From Microscillaceae bacterium (lineage in GTDB: Bacteria > Bacteroidota > Bacteroidia > Cytophagales > Microscillaceae), in NCBI GenBank assembly GCA_025054775.1, contig JANWZA010000022.1, positions 82,970-146,969 of the forward strand: a DNA stretch of 64,000 bases. Direction: 5' to 3'. Position 1 is the first letter of the stretch. Each line of letters opens with the position of its first letter. Positions 19,219 through 28,775 of the stretch are shown here, in pieces. A model generated the notes under the pieces. That model ran no database searches. It was not told the origin of the DNA and saw nothing but the letters and a program-made list of their open reading frames with translations. Made by a program: the position numbers and the translations under genes.

Positions 19219-19246
19219 TTAAGTTAAAGTTTTGTAACTTGATTGA

Positions 19247-20230
19247 TTATTTAAATCTAGGACAACGCAATCCCACGTTCACAATGTAAGTAAGGTGAAA
19301 TCCTGTTACCAAGTAAATATCTCTTTGGCCTGGGTCGCCACGCTTATCGCCTTTTGCTCCAAAACCACTCACCGTTTCATATACATTTCCTTGTGAACCA
19401 ATGATGTTTACTAATGGATTAATCGTTTGCGTAATTCTATCCACATCTCTTGTACCGAAACGTACCCCTCCTGTGGGTTCTAGGGTTCTATTTGCCATTG
19501 CAATAACGAGGGGATCGCCTAGATCATCAGGATCTGCGTAGTTACCACTTACATCATCAAGATAATCAGTGAAAGTATAACGAAACACTGCCTCAAAAGA
19601 TAAATCCCAACGGTCATCTAATTTCCAACGTATTCCTGCTCCAAGAGGAACCACAGGAGTAAACAACGAATAGCGGCGAGCATACCCTGGGCGTCCCTGT
19701 CCTTCAGTTCCAAGAGGTTGTAAGTTTACCCAATCTCCACCGAAAGCTTGAGGAGTGCGTGCCTTTGGATTATGATGAATCATTCCAATACCAATCTCTG
19801 CATAAGGAGTCCACTTCTTACGTCGGTAGTACTGTCCCCCACTCGGAAAAAAATCTACATTAATAGTACCTGCTAATTCTATAATGTCGTTTCTAAAATG
19901 AGCATTACGTATGTGCCTAAATCGGTGCCTTTCATGATTTATATCTGCTGCTTTGAAATCGGAGGCAGTAATCCGTCCCCAATTCAAATTTGCTTGCACA
20001 TGCACTCTCGGACTCAACTTCCGAATCAAGTGTAGACCTATATTAGGACGAGTTGCTGAAATATCAGTACTTACATACTGCGTAAGCGGATTCAAATCAC
20101 CAAAGTAATTTATGGCATTCAGCTGCACACCCACAGCATAGTAGCCAATATCTCTTCTTTGGGCTTGCAAATGCATCGAAAGCAATAATGCAAGGCTTGG
20201 GAGCAAAAGAGAAAGGGTAATTTTTTTCAT
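19247..20230 (-). CDS. DUF6089-type outer-membrane beta-barrel protein (larger paralogue)
   Basis: A 327-residue protein with a signal peptide (MKKITLSLLLPSLALLLSMHLQAQ). Mature features are GVQLNAINYFGDLNPL, RVHVQANLNWGRITASDFKAAD, an aromatic-rich WTPYAEIGIG strand and FRYTFTDYLDDVSGNYADPDDLGD, then a C-terminal barrel strand. I chose the ATG at 20230 over one 25 codons upstream because it gives a proper signal peptide. It is paralogous to the downstream neighbour; the extra length lies in two surface-loop-like insertions. Such proteins are common in Bacteroidota, but no function is established that I know of. Confidence 0.75.
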   Translation of the reverse strand: MKKITLSLLLPSLALLLSMHLQAQRRDIGYYAVGVQLNAINYFGDLNPLTQYVSTDISATRPNIGLHLIRKLSPRVHVQANLNWGRITASDFKAADINHERHRFRHIRNAHFRNDIIELAGTINVDFFPSGGQYYRRKKWTPYAEIGIGMIHHNPKARTPQAFGGDWVNLQPLGTEGQGRPGYARRYSLFTPVVPLGAGIRWKLDDRWDLSFEAVFRYTFTDYLDDVSGNYADPDDLGDPLVIAMANRTLEPTGGVRFGTRDVDRITQTINPLVNIIGSQGNVYETVSGFGAKGDKRGDPGQRDIYLVTGFHLTYIVNVGLRCPRFK

Positions 20231-20488
20231 AGAGACAAACAACAAATCTATATCCTTAATTGAAAAAACACCAACTTGATAGTTCAATAGATTTAGTTCA
20301 TTCACAAAAAAGATAAAATGCGGGGATACACTATTTTCACTTTAAGTACATCTCTTGCAACCGATATCTACGTAAGGCTTTCAAAAAAGTTTTGTTTTTT
20401 GTAATTTATTTTTTTGAATTTGTATAAAAAATGAAAGCAGGGTTATTACCAAATAACCGATATAAGTAACTTTTTGAGCAAAAAAGTA

Positions 20489-20496
20489 TATCTTTG
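20489..20496 (+). promoter_or_regulatory. -7 element upstream of ruvB
   Basis: TATCTTTG matches TAnnTTTG and lies 34 nt before the ruvB start. A TTTG occurs 12 nt further upstream, which is shorter than the usual 19-nt spacer, so only the -7 match is firm. Confidence 0.4.
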
Positions 20497-20529
20497 TAGT
20501 GTAAACTAATTTATTTTACACTCTTTATC

Positions 20530-21564
20530 ATGCGAAAAGATTATTTGAGAGGAGAAAAAGAACACCTTTCAGAAGCCGAGAAAGTGATAGAAAAAGCCCT
20601 CAGACCTCTTACTTTTTCTGATTTCACAGGGCAAAGCAAAGTTGTTCAAAACCTAAACATATTTGTAGAAGCCGCTCAAAAACGAAAAGAAGCTCTTGAC
20701 CACGTCCTTTTGCACGGTCCTCCTGGTTTAGGAAAAACTACCCTTGCTCATATCATTGCTAACGAATTGAAAACTAATATCAAAATTACCTCTGGACCTG
20801 TATTAGATAAACCTAGCGACTTGGCAGGGCTGCTTACTAACCTAGAACCTTTTGATGTGCTCTTTATTGATGAGATTCACCGCCTCAATCCAATCGTTGA
20901 GGAGTATCTCTACTCTGCCATGGAGGACTACAAAATTGACATCATGCTTGACTCTGGACCTAATGCCCGTAGTATCCAAATTAACCTTAATCCTTTTACA
21001 CTAATTGGAGCTACCACACGCTCAGGGCTACTTACTGCTCCCTTAAGAGCAAGGTTTGGTATTACAGCAAGGTTGGAATATTATGACGCCGAACTATTAA
21101 CTAAAATCGTAAAACGCTCTTGTGCTATCCTTAACACACCCATTGAAGACGAAGCCGCTTTCGAAATCGCCCGCAGAAGCAGAGGCACACCCCGAATTGC
21201 TAATAACTTGCTTCGCAGAACGCGCGATTTTGCCCAAGTCAAATCCGAAGGTAAAATTACCAAAGAAATTGCCCGCTTAGCTCTAGATGCCCTCGAAGTT
21301 GATGAATATGGCTTAGATGAAATGGACAATCGCATTTTAAGTGTTATCATTGAAAAATTTAAGGGAGGCCCTGTCGGTATTGCTACTATCGCTGCCGCTT
21401 GTGGTGAGGAAGCTGAAACGATTGAAGAAGTGTACGAGCCCTTTTTAATCAAAGAAGGATTTATCAAACGCACCGCCAGAGGAAGAGAAGCCACAGAATT
21501 AGCCTATAAGCATTTAGGATTCAACCCTAAAAACAATTTGTACAACCAACAACTTTTTGAGTGA
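20530..21564 (+). CDS. ruvB: Holliday junction branch migration helicase RuvB
   Basis: A 344-residue AAA+ motor that drives branch migration with RuvA. Walker A is [13 protein letters not shown] near residue 62, Walker B is [11 protein letters not shown] near 112, sensor motif [19 protein letters not shown] is near 163 and the C-terminal winged-helix domain contains [22 protein letters not shown]. Length is standard. ruvA and ruvC are not adjacent. The next gene on the same strand, a GAF histidine kinase, begins 98 nt later and is probably separate. Confidence 0.97.
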   Translation: MRKDYLRGEKEHLSEAEKVIEKALRPLTFSDFTGQSKVVQNLNIFVEAAQKRKEALDHVLLHGPPGLGKTTLAHIIANELKTNIKITSGPVLDKPSDLAGLLTNLEPFDVLFIDEIHRLNPIVEEYLYSAMEDYKIDIMLDSGPNARSIQINLNPFTLIGATTRSGLLTAPLRARFGITARLEYYDAELLTKIVKRSCAILNTPIEDEAAFEIARRSRGTPRIANNLLRRTRDFAQVKSEGKITKEIARLALDALEVDEYGLDEMDNRILSVIIEKFKGGPVGIATIAAACGEEAETIEEVYEPFLIKEGFIKRTARGREATELAYKHLGFNPKNNLYNQQLFE

Positions 21565-21662
21565 AGTTAAGTTTCTTTTAATGGTTTATTGATTTCTCTT
21601 TTATTCAAAAAGTGCTAATTTTGAAAACTAAATTTAGTGTCTAAACTTAACATAGTTTCCCT

Positions 21663-22919
21663 ATGAAAACTCCTCCTATACCTGCTAACGAGAAACAACG
21701 CTTACACGCCTTACAGCGATATAAAATTTTAGATACTCCTTTTGAAAAAGAATATGACGATATTGTTAAACTAATTGCTGAAATATGCGAAGTCCCTTTT
21801 GCCCTTATTTCTCTTATTGACAGCCACAGGCAATGGAACAAAGCTATGTTAGGTAATATCCAACAAAATGTTGAGCGTAACCTCACTTTTTGTGCCCATG
21901 CCATTAACCAAAACGATTTGTTTGTTATTGAAGACGCTCTCAATGACGACCGCGTAGCAGACAACCCCTTCGTAGTTAATCCACCAGGAGTTCGCTTTTA
22001 TGCAGGTAAACCGCTAACCACACCTGACGGCTACAACATCGGAACCCTCTGTGTGATTGATACTCAACCTCGAAAACTGAACGAAAAGCAAAAACTAGCC
22101 CTTGAAGTACTAGCAAATCAAGTAATCAAGCAACTAGAACTGCGAATAAAAATACGCGAATTAGAGTCAGCTACATTAGAAATAAAACATCAAAGTGCTG
22201 TTTTACAAAAGCAAAGTAAAAAATTAAAAGCTCTTAATGAAACCAAAGATACTTTGTTAGCCATTATTAGCCATGACCTGCGAAGTCCACTTAATGCTTT
22301 GACAGGGCTACTTTCTATTCTAGAACAAAACCTCATTTCGCAAGAAGACTTTATTTTTCATACCCGATTGCTCAAAGATAAACTAAATAACTTGAATAAT
22401 ACCCTAGAAACTCTCCTCCACTGGGCAAGCAGCCAATTAAAACACACCACTACCAAAGCCGAAAACATTGACCTCAAAGTGATAAGCCAAGAAATTGTAG
22501 ATTTTTTGTCAGATATAGCAAAAAACAAAAACATAGTAATCAAGAATAATATCACTAATCCTGCTTGGGCGTGGGCTGATAAAAACCACATGCGTCTAGT
22601 TCTCCGAAATTTGATAAGTAATGCCATTAAATTCACCCATGAGGGAGGTGAGATAACTATTTGGGCAGAAAAAAATAATCATACCCTGAAAGTTTTTGTA
22701 AAAGATACAGGCGTTGGCATAAGCCCTGAAAAGCAAAAACAACTTTTTTCTTCTTTTGGTATAGACAAAAGTACAAGAGGTACAAAAGGTGAAAGCGGTA
22801 CAGGGTTAGGGCTTATGCTTTGTAAAGAATTTTTAGAAAAAAATTGTGGTAAAATCGGCTTTGAAAGCCAACCTGGAAAAGGTTCTACCTTTTTCTTTAC
22901 TATCCCTGCCTCATGTTAA
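21663..22919 (+). CDS. GAF-domain sensor histidine kinase
   Basis: A 418-residue soluble kinase with no transmembrane helix. An N-terminal GAF domain (about 20-160) begins with the familiar LDTPFEKEYDDIVKLIAEICEVPFALISLID. A coiled linker (165-195) follows, then HisKA with the phosphoacceptor in ISHDLRSPLNALTGLL (near 202) and HATPase_c with N-box NLISNAIKFTHEGG, G1 VKDTGVGIS and G2 GTGLGLMLCKEFLEKNCG. It ends right after the HATPase domain, so there is no receiver. No response regulator is adjacent. Cytoplasmic sensing of a small molecule or redox state is plausible, but the ligand is unknown. Confidence 0.9.
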   Translation: MKTPPIPANEKQRLHALQRYKILDTPFEKEYDDIVKLIAEICEVPFALISLIDSHRQWNKAMLGNIQQNVERNLTFCAHAINQNDLFVIEDALNDDRVADNPFVVNPPGVRFYAGKPLTTPDGYNIGTLCVIDTQPRKLNEKQKLALEVLANQVIKQLELRIKIRELESATLEIKHQSAVLQKQSKKLKALNETKDTLLAIISHDLRSPLNALTGLLSILEQNLISQEDFIFHTRLLKDKLNNLNNTLETLLHWASSQLKHTTTKAENIDLKVISQEIVDFLSDIAKNKNIVIKNNITNPAWAWADKNHMRLVLRNLISNAIKFTHEGGEITIWAEKNNHTLKVFVKDTGVGISPEKQKQLFSSFGIDKSTRGTKGESGTGLGLMLCKEFLEKNCGKIGFESQPGKGSTFFFTIPASC

Positions 22920-23041
22920 GCAAAAATCTATGCTTGTTTGCTAACACTTACTAAGTAAAAACTTAAACTCTATCTTGCATCTCTATAACTACAAATCTCC
23001 TTAATATTAGTTTTGTCTTACCTTCAAACAAACATACTCCT

Positions 23042-25168
23042 ATGAAACCTAATTTTACTCAACTTGGTTTGCAACTTAACAAGTTTTCAACTTTACAACC
23101 CATACTTGAAAAAAATTTTACCTCGTATGAAGGTATTTTAATTAAACCTCTCTATACAGAACAAGACATAAAGCCGATAGAACACCTCCACTTTATCGCG
23201 GGTGTACCTCCATACTTGCGAGGCCCTTATGCCAGTATGTATACACAACGTCCTTGGACTATTCGCCAGTACGCGGGCTTTTCTACAGCAGAAGAAAGCA
23301 ATGCTTTTTATCGTCGTAATCTAGCGGCAGGGCAAAAAGGCTTGTCAATTGCCTTTGATTTAGCTACACATAGAGGCTACGACTCTGACCACCCACGTGT
23401 TGTAGGTGATGTAGGCAAGGCAGGCGTGGCAATAGATACAGTAGAAGACATGAAAATACTCTTTGAGGGTATTCCCTTAGATAAAATGTCCGTTTCTATG
23501 ACCATGAACGGTGCAGTAATCCCTATCATGGCTTTCTATATTGTTGCAGCAGAAGAACAGGGAGTTGCCCCACAAAAATTAAGCGGAACAATACAAAATG
23601 ACATCCTAAAAGAATTTATGGTACGTAATACCTACATCTACCCGCCTGCCCCCAGCATGAGAATTATTGCCGATATTTTTGCTTACACCGCTCAATATAT
23701 GCCTAAGTTCAACTCTATTTCTATCTCTGGGTATCACATGCACGAAGCAGGAGCCCCTGCACACCTCGAACTTGCTTACACACTAGCAAACGGACTAGAA
23801 TATATCCGTACAGGACTGCAAGCAGGATTAAAGATAGATGATTTTGCTCCCCGACTATCCTTCTTCTGGGGAATCGGTATGCACTTTTTTATGGAAATTG
23901 CTAAAATGCGCGCAGGAAGACTGCTGTGGGCAAAAATTGTAAGGCAGTTTAATCCCCAAAACCCTACGTCTATGGCTTTGCGCACCCATTGCCAAACTTC
24001 AGGATATTCCCTTACAGAGCAAGATGTATTTAACAACGTTACGCGCACTTGTGTGGAAGCTTTAGCTGCTGCCTTCGGGCATACGCAATCCCTACATACC
24101 AACTCTCTAGATGAAGCCATAGCCCTTCCTACGGACTTCTCGGCTCGTATCGCCCGCAACACGCAAATCTTCTTACAAGAAGAAACCGGTATTTGCCAAG
24201 TTATTGACCCTTGGGGAGGCTCATTTTATCTAGAATACCTTACCCACCAACTCTGCCATAAGGCCTGGAAACTAATTCAAGAGGTTGAAGATTTGGGAGG
24301 TATGGCAAAAGCGATTGAAACAGGCTTACCCAAAATACGAATAGAGGAAGCAGCTACCAAAAAGCAAGCACGAATCGATGCAGGTAAGGAAATTATTGTA
24401 GGAGTCAATAAGTTTAGACCCGAAAACGAGCCCCCAATTGAAATTCTAGAGATAGATAATACTGCAGTAAGAAATAAACAAATAGAACGATTAGCCCAAA
24501 TTAAAGCACAACGCAATAATCAAGAAGTTGAGCAAGCCCTCGAAGCAATTACATACGCCGCACAAACTAAACAAGGCAACCTACTAGAGCTGGCAGTGCA
24601 AGCAGCTCGTAAACGTGCTACCCTAGGAGAAATTTCACAAGCCATGGAAAAAGTTTTTGGCAGATACCAAGCCACAATACGCACCATCTCAGGAATTTAT
24701 GCCTCCGAAATTACCGATGATGAAAACTTTAAAATCGCTCAACAATTAGCAGATAAATTTGCAGACATAGAAGGGCGAAGACCACGCATCCTCATCGCAA
24801 AAATGGGGCAAGATGGACACGATAGGGGAGCAAAAATAATCGCAACTAGCTTTGCAGACCTAGGTTTTGACGTAGACATCGGTTCGTTATTCCAAACTCC
24901 CGAAGAAGTAGCCTTACAAGCAATCGAAAACGACGTACACGTTATCGGTGTGTCCAGCCTCGCAGCAGGGCATAAGACTTTAGTCCCACAACTTATTAAC
25001 GAACTAAAAAAGTATAACCGAGATGATATTATGGTAGTAGTAGGCGGAGTTATTCCACCACAAGATTACGATTTCCTTTATAAAGCAGGTGTAAAAGCTA
25101 TCTATGGACCAGGTACTATTATTGCCGTCGCCGCACAAAACATACTAAAAAACTTAATGAATAACTAA
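23042..25168 (+). CDS. scpA: methylmalonyl-CoA mutase, large (catalytic) subunit
   Basis: A 708-residue adenosylcobalamin-dependent mutase interconverting (R)-methylmalonyl-CoA and succinyl-CoA. The substrate-binding TIM barrel has the hallmark [18 protein letters not shown] near residue 77 and [21 protein letters not shown] near 180. The C-terminal B12-binding domain (about 575-708) has DGHDRG near 591-596 and [10 protein letters not shown] near 670. This length matches catalytic subunits. The small MutA-like subunit, often encoded next door, is absent here. The riboswitch-controlled B12 uptake genes lie about 9 kb downstream. The periodic AT array starts just after the stop. Confidence 0.95.
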   Translation: MKPNFTQLGLQLNKFSTLQPILEKNFTSYEGILIKPLYTEQDIKPIEHLHFIAGVPPYLRGPYASMYTQRPWTIRQYAGFSTAEESNAFYRRNLAAGQKGLSIAFDLATHRGYDSDHPRVVGDVGKAGVAIDTVEDMKILFEGIPLDKMSVSMTMNGAVIPIMAFYIVAAEEQGVAPQKLSGTIQNDILKEFMVRNTYIYPPAPSMRIIADIFAYTAQYMPKFNSISISGYHMHEAGAPAHLELAYTLANGLEYIRTGLQAGLKIDDFAPRLSFFWGIGMHFFMEIAKMRAGRLLWAKIVRQFNPQNPTSMALRTHCQTSGYSLTEQDVFNNVTRTCVEALAAAFGHTQSLHTNSLDEAIALPTDFSARIARNTQIFLQEETGICQVIDPWGGSFYLEYLTHQLCHKAWKLIQEVEDLGGMAKAIETGLPKIRIEEAATKKQARIDAGKEIIVGVNKFRPENEPPIEILEIDNTAVRNKQIERLAQIKAQRNNQEVEQALEAITYAAQTKQGNLLELAVQAARKRATLGEISQAMEKVFGRYQATIRTISGIYASEITDDENFKIAQQLADKFADIEGRRPRILIAKMGQDGHDRGAKIIATSFADLGFDVDIGSLFQTPEEVALQAIENDVHVIGVSSLAAGHKTLVPQLINELKKYNRDDIMVVVGGVIPPQDYDFLYKAGVKAIYGPGTIIAVAAQNILKNLMNN

Positions 25169-25213
25169 AATTTTTTCCAAGTATATAACCTTACATATTT
25201 TTCACCATAAAAT

Positions 25214-25696
25214 AAAAAACAAAATATTATTTAATTAAATTTAAGTACTTTTCTCTTCTTAGAAAGAAAAGTGCTTTAATATTTTGTTATCCTAAATACA
25301 AATTAATATATGCTTTTAACAAATAAAAGTGTTATCTTAAAAATACAAGCACTACCAATAAAATTAAAAAATATAATACTTTTATTTTACATGATACACC
25401 TAAACTTAAAAAGTATATTACCTTTAACTTTTTTAATATACTTTAACTTAAAAAATATACTACTTCAACTTTAACTATTATGCTTTAACTTAAAAAATAT
25501 ACTAACCTAAATTTATGTATTGTATTTTAACTTAAAAAATATATATCAAAGAATTTGTAATATACGATTTAATTTTTGAAATATACTAAAAAAAATTAAG
25601 TAATATACTTTTACTTATAAAAGTATATTACCTAAAAAATTTAATTTACTAATTAAGTTTTTTTGTTTATTATTTAAGTTTTAAGTATAGTAATTT
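25214..25696. repeat. second degenerate AT array with exact 21-bp period (up to 23 units)
   Basis: Units of 21 nt cut from 25214 align without gaps up to 25696; the 16 units from 25361 are the clearest. The shared pattern is AACTTAAAAA then ATATACT and a T- or C-rich end. Every second unit is closer: AACTTAAAAAATATACT occurs identically at 25445 and 25487 and almost so at 25403 and 25529, a 42-bp superperiod. Units in between carry TAATATACTTT. The sequence is unrelated to the array at 14981-15337, yet has the same period and the same setting, between the 3' ends of convergent genes (mutase + and GH10-like -). Function unknown. Confidence 0.85.
25600..25631. terminator. perfect inverted repeat within the second array
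   Basis: GTAATATACTTTTA (25600-25613), loop CTTA, then TAAAAGTATATTAC (25618-25631): a perfect 14-bp stem formed by two adjacent array units in opposite orientation. It may act as a bidirectional terminator for the convergent genes or as a protein site; no T-run follows beyond the stem itself. Confidence 0.4.
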
Positions 25697-25704
25697 TATT
25701 ATTT

Positions 25705-27240
25705 TTATTTAGATAATAAAAGTGCTTTACTTTCGTTATGCAGTCTATCGCAAGCAGATACGGCAAATTTGTATTGCATTGTGTCTATAAGTTTTATAGT
25801 TAATTTGTTTTCTTTTTGAATTCTCCATAAAAATTCACTATTTTCTTGATCAAAAGAAGTATTTTTATTGTAACGATAAATAACAAAATAATGTGTACCT
25901 TGCGGTACGTCCCATTCAAAACTACGATGCGTTTCCGTATCTTTAATTTGTAAGTTAAATGGAGATACTAAAACCTGAGGAGACTTCCAAGGCATGGCAG
26001 GTAATAAGGCTTTGTATAGGTAAAACTTATTTCGGAGTGTATCAGTTATCCCGCAAGGATTTTGTAAAAAGAATTTACCTCTAAAAAAGATACTTCCTAA
26101 AAGAGTACTTTCCTTACGTAATAAACGAATTTGATTAGGCAATTCGGAGGGATAATTCCAGTTTTTATCGGTATCATTATCTATTTTGTAAAAGCCATGT
26201 CCAATGTAAATATGTATTCCTAAATTTTGTTTAGCCCACCAATCAAGTAAAACTTTATAGTCTGCTTTTGGATGATTGATACTCCAATATAATTGTGGAG
26301 CTATGTAATCTATCCAACCCTGTTTTGCCCATTTTAGTATATCGGCATATAAATTATCATAACTAGTATGCTCTAAAAATGTATTAGAGCCGTTTGCATC
26401 AAGACTCTTATTTCGCCAAATTCCTAAAGGGCTAATTCCAAATTTTACCCAAGGCTTTACAAGTCTTATACTATCACTTATTGCTTGAATAAATACATCT
26501 ATATTATGCCTTCGCCAGTCATGAATATTACTAAAACCTTTTCCATATTGAGCAAATTCCTTTTCGTCAGGAAAAGGAACTTCGGGAACAATATAAGGAT
26601 AAAAATAATCATCAAATTGTACGCCGTCAATATCATATTTTTTTACCACTTCCATAACTACTTTTATTAAATACGCCCTTACCTCAGGCAAAGCAGGATT
26701 AAAATGCTTACTTTCACGATATTCTATAAACCATTCAGGCTTCTGAAAAGTAATATGTGTACTATCTATTTTTGTTTTTTTTGTGTGTAAGACTGCTCTG
26801 TAAGGGTTAAACCAAGCGTGTAGTTCCATATTATATTTATGTGCCTCATAGATAGCTAAGGCAAGTGGGTCATATTCCGATTTTTGCCCTTCTTTACCCG
26901 AGAGATAGCGAGAAGTAGGTACAAACTCACTTACATAAAAAGCATCTGCCATAGAACGCACCTGAAACACAATAGCATTGATACCGTTTTTATAATATTC
27001 CGCTATCATGCGTTTAAGTTCTTGTTGTTGTTCTTGACTATTCATGTTTTTCCGTGGTGGAAAGTCCTTATAATCAAGTGTACTAATCCAAACACCTCTA
27101 AATTCACGTTTAGGATATAAATATTTTGAGTTATTTTTATTATTGTAAATTGATAAGTTATTTTCACAACTATAAAATAAGAAAGCTACAAAACAAATAT
27201 TTAATAAAATTAAGTATTTGTAAGTATTTAAAGAGTACAT
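25705..27240 (-). CDS. family 10-like glycosyl hydrolase lipoprotein (GHL10/DUF187)
   Basis: A 511-residue surface or periplasmic lipoprotein. The signal sequence ends in a lipobox (FLFYSC, Cys near residue 25). The barrel domain opens with FRGVWISTLDYKDFPP and NAIVFQVRSMADAFYVSEFVPTS and contains ELHAWFNPYRAV, YDIDGVQFDDYFYPY and WIDYIAPQLYWSI, the signature of the GHL10 family (YngK/YddW relatives) proposed to act on peptidoglycan or other glycans. A C-terminal fibronectin-like tail (about 420-511) follows. It starts 3 nt after the lysC-like stop, so the two are in one operon. Substrate not established. Confidence 0.85.
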   Translation of the reverse strand: MYSLNTYKYLILLNICFVAFLFYSCENNLSIYNNKNNSKYLYPKREFRGVWISTLDYKDFPPRKNMNSQEQQQELKRMIAEYYKNGINAIVFQVRSMADAFYVSEFVPTSRYLSGKEGQKSEYDPLALAIYEAHKYNMELHAWFNPYRAVLHTKKTKIDSTHITFQKPEWFIEYRESKHFNPALPEVRAYLIKVVMEVVKKYDIDGVQFDDYFYPYIVPEVPFPDEKEFAQYGKGFSNIHDWRRHNIDVFIQAISDSIRLVKPWVKFGISPLGIWRNKSLDANGSNTFLEHTSYDNLYADILKWAKQGWIDYIAPQLYWSINHPKADYKVLLDWWAKQNLGIHIYIGHGFYKIDNDTDKNWNYPSELPNQIRLLRKESTLLGSIFFRGKFFLQNPCGITDTLRNKFYLYKALLPAMPWKSPQVLVSPFNLQIKDTETHRSFEWDVPQGTHYFVIYRYNKNTSFDQENSEFLWRIQKENKLTIKLIDTMQYKFAVSACDRLHNESKALLLSK

Positions 27241-27243
27241 GTA

Positions 27244-28533
27244 TTAATTTTTTAGAATAAGTTGTATAAAATTTTCTTTTTGAATTTGTAAAATAATTTC
27301 TTTATTAGAAGAGATTTGTTTTATTGTGGTTTCATCAGCGTTTTTTATAGTAACAAGTTGTAAATTATCCTGTATTTTTATTGTAAATTCCTTTTCTAAT
27401 TTTTTTTGTAAGGTTTTTATTTTTTCTTCTTGCTTATCTATACAAAAACTTATATCAAAAGCAGTTTGCTGTAAAGCATATATTTTTAAGTTATATTGGG
27501 CAAAATTTTCTATTAAGGTATTGAGGCGTGCAGTATCTAAGTAATTTATTTTTTTAAGACTAAACGTAATCAGTGTTTGATTATCTTTTATCATAATAGC
27601 AGGTATCATTTTTATTACTTTAGTGTTATTGATGCAAGTACCTATTTGTAAAGGCTGAAGAAAAGACTTTACATATAAAGGGATGTTACTTTGTTGCAAG
27701 GGTGCAATAGTTTTAGGGTGAATAACGCTTGCTCCATAAAAACTCATTTCAGCGGCTTCTTCATAAGAGAGTTGAGCAAAAAGTTGAGCTTGAGAAAAAC
27801 GTTTAGGATCTGCATTCAGAACACCTGCTACATCTTTCCAAATAGTAAGGCTTTGCGCGTTTAAGGCTGAGGCAAAAATAGCTGCACTGTAGTCTGACCC
27901 TTCTCTTCCTAGGGTAGTAGGCTGTTTTTTAGCATTTGCTCCAATAAAACCTTGTGTAATAACAAGGTTATCTGTTAAGAGTGGTAAAATATTTTGCTTA
28001 ATCAAGCGATGAGTAAGGCTAAAATTTACTTTGGCTTCTCTCCAAGTGCTGTCAGTACGGATAAGTTGCTGAGCGTTAGCCCAAATTATTTGGAAATTTT
28101 GTTTACGTAAAAACAGATATACAATTTTGGAGGAAATCCATTCACCAAGTGAAACTAGTTTATCATACAATTGGTCAAAATTAGCTATATTTTGTTTTGT
28201 TTTTTTATTTTTTTGCTTGATAATAAGGCTTATTGTATTTTGCAAAGCTTGTAAAAACTCTTGCATAAGGCTTTGCGTTTCGGGATTAGTTTTGCCTAAT
28301 AGTTTTTCGGTAATTAGCTGATGATAAGTAAGTATGTTATTAAGTTTCTCGGTATAGTCCTGTAAGTTCCAAGCGGTATGGAACAAGTCTTCTAGGGCAT
28401 TAGTAGTTTTACCCATAGCTGAAACTACGATGAGTAGTCGTTTTTCATTTCTAAATGGTTCAACAATAGGCAAAATGTTTTCTATAAGGGCTGCACTTTT
28501 GAGAGAAGCACCTCCAAACTTAAATACTTTCAT
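27244..28533 (-). CDS. lysC: aspartate kinase
   Basis: A 429-residue monofunctional aspartokinase that phosphorylates aspartate, the entry to the lysine, threonine, methionine and diaminopimelate pathways. N-terminal KFGGASLKS matches the KFGGTS nucleotide motif; LLIVVSAMGKTTNALE, ITQGFIGAN and TTLGREGSDYSAAIFASAL follow in the normal order. The C-terminal about 120 residues form the ACT regulatory region but are divergent and low in complexity, so allosteric control may differ. No homoserine dehydrogenase domain is fused. The GH10-like lipoprotein gene follows 3 nt downstream, an odd partner. Confidence 0.9.
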   Translation of the reverse strand: MKVFKFGGASLKSAALIENILPIVEPFRNEKRLLIVVSAMGKTTNALEDLFHTAWNLQDYTEKLNNILTYHQLITEKLLGKTNPETQSLMQEFLQALQNTISLIIKQKNKKTKQNIANFDQLYDKLVSLGEWISSKIVYLFLRKQNFQIIWANAQQLIRTDSTWREAKVNFSLTHRLIKQNILPLLTDNLVITQGFIGANAKKQPTTLGREGSDYSAAIFASALNAQSLTIWKDVAGVLNADPKRFSQAQLFAQLSYEEAAEMSFYGASVIHPKTIAPLQQSNIPLYVKSFLQPLQIGTCINNTKVIKMIPAIMIKDNQTLITFSLKKINYLDTARLNTLIENFAQYNLKIYALQQTAFDISFCIDKQEEKIKTLQKKLEKEFTIKIQDNLQLVTIKNADETTIKQISSNKEIILQIQKENFIQLILKN

Positions 28534-28775
28534 GAGCGAAAATAGCTATTTACTTTTGTAGCAAACTTTGAAAAATGCAGGCAAAAGTACGATTTTTTGG
28601 TAAAATGTTTTTTGTATAAAAAGGATTACCACTGATTAGTTTGGGAAGTGTTTTCTGCAAAAAAGTATAGTTAAACACAAGAGTATTGGTTAGTCTTGCT
28701 CTTGGGTACATCTTTTTTGAATAAAAAAGCTAATTTTACGGCTCAAAATGTAAGGGTTTATAGAAAAAATACATT

